From contig CAMDJV010000008.1 in assembly GCA_945901085.1 (NCBI GenBank), forward strand, positions 47,564-111,563: DNA of 64,000 bases, read 5' to 3'. Of this stretch, positions 62,418 to 64,000 are shown one piece after another (within the stretch, counting starts at the first letter, position 1; every line of letters starts with the position of its first letter). Source of the stretch: Rhodovarius crocodyli (lineage in GTDB: Bacteria > Pseudomonadota > Alphaproteobacteria > Acetobacterales > Acetobacteraceae). Under the pieces are notes generated by a model. The model was not told where the DNA came from and did not search any database. It was given only the letters and a program-made list of their open reading frames with translations. Both the position numbers and the translations under genes were made by a program.

Positions 62418-63197
62418 ATGTCGTCCTATGACATGATTTTGGTCGAGACCCAGGGCCCCACCGGGGTCATCCGCCTCAACCGCCCGGCGGCACTCAATGC
62501 GCTGTGCGACCAGTTGATGACTGAACTCGGCCAGGCGCTGCGCGCCTATGATGCTGACCCGGCGATTTTCTCCATCATCATCACCGGTTCGGAAAAAGCC
62601 TTCGCCGCCGGGGCCGACATCAAGGAAATGAAGGACCGCACTTACCCGGCCGTCTATCTCAATGATTTCATCGGCGCGAATTGGGAGGTGGTGCCAACCA
62701 TCCGCAAGCCGGTGATCGCGGCGGTGGCCGGCTTCGCCCTGGGTGGCGGCTGCGAGTTGGCGATGATGTGCGATTTCATCATCGCCGCCGAGAATGCGAA
62801 ATTCGGCCAGCCGGAGATCAATCTGGGCATCATCCCCGGCGCCGGCGGCACCCAGCGCCTCACCCGCGCAGTGGGCAAGGCCAAGGCCATGGATCTCTGC
62901 CTGACCGCCCGCATGATGGATGCCGCCGAGGCCGAGCGCTCCGGCCTCGTCGCCCGCGTGGTGCCGCTGGAGAGCCTGATGGCCGAGGCGCTGAAGGTGG
63001 GCGAGAAACTCGCCAGCCTGAGCCAGCCTGCCCTCGCCATGGCCAAGGAATCCGTCAACCGCGCCTTTGAGACCACCCTGGCCGAGGGCGTGAAGTTCGA
63101 ACGCAGGCTGTTTCACAGCATGTTCGCCACCGACGACCAGAAGGAAGGCATGTCGGCCTTTGCCGAGAAGCGCCGCGCGCAGTTCCGTCACAGTTGA
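62418..63197 (+). CDS. enoyl-CoA hydratase
   Basis: A 259-residue crotonase that hydrates trans-2-enoyl-CoA in fatty-acid or phenylacetate breakdown. The oxyanion hole is in [12 protein letters not shown] and the two catalytic Glu lie in [20 protein letters not shown] and [19 protein letters not shown]. Start at 62418 has GGGAG eight bases upstream. It is close to the short-chain FadB1/EchA8 group. No other beta-oxidation genes are adjacent. Confidence 0.92.
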   Translation: MSSYDMILVETQGPTGVIRLNRPAALNALCDQLMTELGQALRAYDADPAIFSIIITGSEKAFAAGADIKEMKDRTYPAVYLNDFIGANWEVVPTIRKPVIAAVAGFALGGGCELAMMCDFIIAAENAKFGQPEINLGIIPGAGGTQRLTRAVGKAKAMDLCLTARMMDAAEAERSGLVARVVPLESLMAEALKVGEKLASLSQPALAMAKESVNRAFETTLAEGVKFERRLFHSMFATDDQKEGMSAFAEKRRAQFRHS

Positions 63198-63320
63198 GGC
63201 CCCGGATCACTTGACGCTCGCCCCCCCCGGCGATAGATAGCTCCCCCGGCCAATGGGGTTCCTCCATCGGTCAAAGCAATTCGGGCTTCACGGCCCCAGC
63301 ATCCTTCGGTAAGCAACCAC

Positions 63321-63587
63321 ATGGCCAATAATCCCTCCGCAGAAAAACGCATCCGTCAGACCGAGAAGCGCACGGAGCGCAACCGCGCCCGCCGCTCGCG
63401 CGTGCGGACCTATCTGCGGAAGGTCGAAATGGCGATCGAGGGCGGCAAGAAGGACGAGGCTCTGGCCGCTTTCCAGGCCGCACAGCCGGAAATGCAGCGC
63501 GCCGTCGGCAAGGGCGTGCTGCACCTCAACACCGTGGCACGCAAGCTGTCTCGCCTGGCTGCCCGCATCAAGGCCATCGCCGCCTAA
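63321..63587 (+). CDS. rpsT: 30S ribosomal protein S20
   Basis: An 88-residue protein that binds 16S rRNA during 30S assembly. [20 protein letters not shown] at the start and [20 protein letters not shown] near the end are characteristic, and the protein is very basic. Its stop codon forms the loop of a GCCGCC-TAA-GGCGGC hairpin (63579-63593), with a T-run at 63611-63615 that may contribute to termination. Confidence 0.96.
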   Translation: MANNPSAEKRIRQTEKRTERNRARRSRVRTYLRKVEMAIEGGKKDEALAAFQAAQPEMQRAVGKGVLHLNTVARKLSRLAARIKAIAA

Positions 63588-63957
63588 GGCGGCCTGAACC
63601 CATCCCCGCTTTTTATGAGGCGAAAACCAGCGAGAGCTTAGGTTCTCTCTGGTGCCGCTATATTGTGCCTTGGCAATAAAGTCGTTGAAGCTGTATTTAT
63701 GCCACATGCAAAGATATTGTCGAGCATAGAATGGTTAGTGGTTGATGCAGGGTTAAATCCGGCATTAGGATTTGGGGATTGCTTCCTTCGGCGATACCAA
63801 TCTCGGCTGTTTTCCGCGGATTTTCGGCTCCGCGGCGAGGCTGCGTTTTTGGGGATATCGGGCGGGTGGCATGGCGTGCAATCCCCCCCGACGTGCCCTG
63901 GCCACCACGCTTCGGCCACCCGGATTTATCAGTGCAATGAATAGGCAGGTATCCTGA
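63588..63957. other. 370-base AT-richer region between rpsT and putative dnaA
   Basis: No gene is seen. The composition is lower in G+C than its neighbours. CCGCGGA (63814-63820) and TCCGCGG (63829-63835) form a hairpin. No consensus DnaA box (TTATCCACA) was found on either strand, so an origin of replication cannot be claimed. It most likely contains the dnaA promoter and leader. Confidence 0.5.
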
Positions 63958-64000
63958 ATGAACTCGGAAACCGGCAATCTCCCCCCCGATGCCGGCAAGC
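63958..64000 (+). CDS. dnaA: probable chromosomal replication initiator DnaA, N-terminal fragment
   Basis: Only fourteen codons are present (MNSETGNLPPDAGK). The sequence itself is not diagnostic. The call rests on position: in many Alphaproteobacteria rpsT is followed on the same strand by dnaA after a long leader region. Any other gene remains possible. Confidence 0.5.
   Translation, partial: MNSETGNLPPDAGK

Noticed and set aside
63588..63957. Chromosomal replication origin
   Set aside because: The location before a probable dnaA is suggestive, but no consensus DnaA boxes or unwinding repeats were found by eye; TTTATGCCACA near 63697 is a poor match.

Overview
The window is high-GC (roughly two thirds G+C), densely coded DNA that looks like an alphaproteobacterial chromosome, most likely Acetobacteraceae or a close relative in the Rhodospirillales. 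Support comes from the acpS-lepB-rnc-era order at the left end, the rpsT-(dnaA) order at the right end, UPF0262 and DUF983 proteins, HTD2-type hydratases, Bug-type binding proteins and abundant GTG/TTG starts. The species call is inference. No rRNA, tRNA, CRISPR array, prophage or transposase gene was seen.

Layout. 1-2290: era (5' end only), rnc, lepB and acpS, all on the minus strand. 2450-4317: a patatin-like protein coupled to a 3-hydroxybutyrate dehydrogenase. 4530-10251: an Asp/Glu-type racemase, DUF983 and UPF0262 proteins, mtnA, an hldD-like epimerase, a GNAT acetyltransferase and two methyltransferase-fold proteins. 10667-15744: a minus-strand run of an MBL hydrolase, two EamA transporters, an HTD2-like hydratase and a GT-C-like membrane protein. 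15800-17897: methyltransferase, GT2 glycosyltransferase and a small EmrE/ArnE-like membrane protein, probably for an envelope glycoconjugate. 18196-20559: NUDIX, nitroreductase and SDR. 20665-25182: a complete ABC importer (ATPase, permease, binding protein), then an orphan Bug binding protein coupled to a D-2-hydroxyacid dehydrogenase. 25307-26730: polyprenyl diphosphate synthase and rhodanese. 26812-30986: EamA transporter, a sulfite reductase remnant, a large DUF4214 protein and a patatin-like lipoprotein. 31114-34587: efp-suhB-like pair, OmpA-like protein, cupin and an SH3 lipoprotein. 34608-42041: alaS, an epoxide-hydrolase-like enzyme, an unrecognised protein, FkbM methyltransferase and comM. 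42168-53470: the glycogen operon glgP-glgB-glgC-glgA-glgX::malQ. 53470-58133: flavodoxin-fold oxidoreductase and a cytosine-deaminase/ABC-importer operon. 58440-63587: MDR oxidoreductase, YdfG-like SDR, TonB receptor, enoyl-CoA hydratase and rpsT. The window ends just inside what is probably dnaA.

The glycogen operon is the largest functional unit. Synthesis (GlgC, GlgA, GlgB) and breakdown (GlgP, debranching, malto-oligosaccharide recycling) are encoded by closely spaced or overlapping genes, and the last two activities are fused in one 1306-residue protein.

The most unusual sequence features are these: a family of composite palindromic intergenic elements with interchangeable hairpin modules (184-350, 10341-10590, 17932-18176, and a solo end at 25255-25285); an exact 60-bp triple repeat that forms a 60-codon ORF overlapping an ABC ATPase stop and a permease start by ATGA at both ends (56189-56371); the GlgX-MalQ fusion; a TonB receptor leader combining a TGTTATAACA operator-like site with a hairpin that buries the Shine-Dalgarno sequence; and a decayed sulfite reductase gene at 27685-27880.
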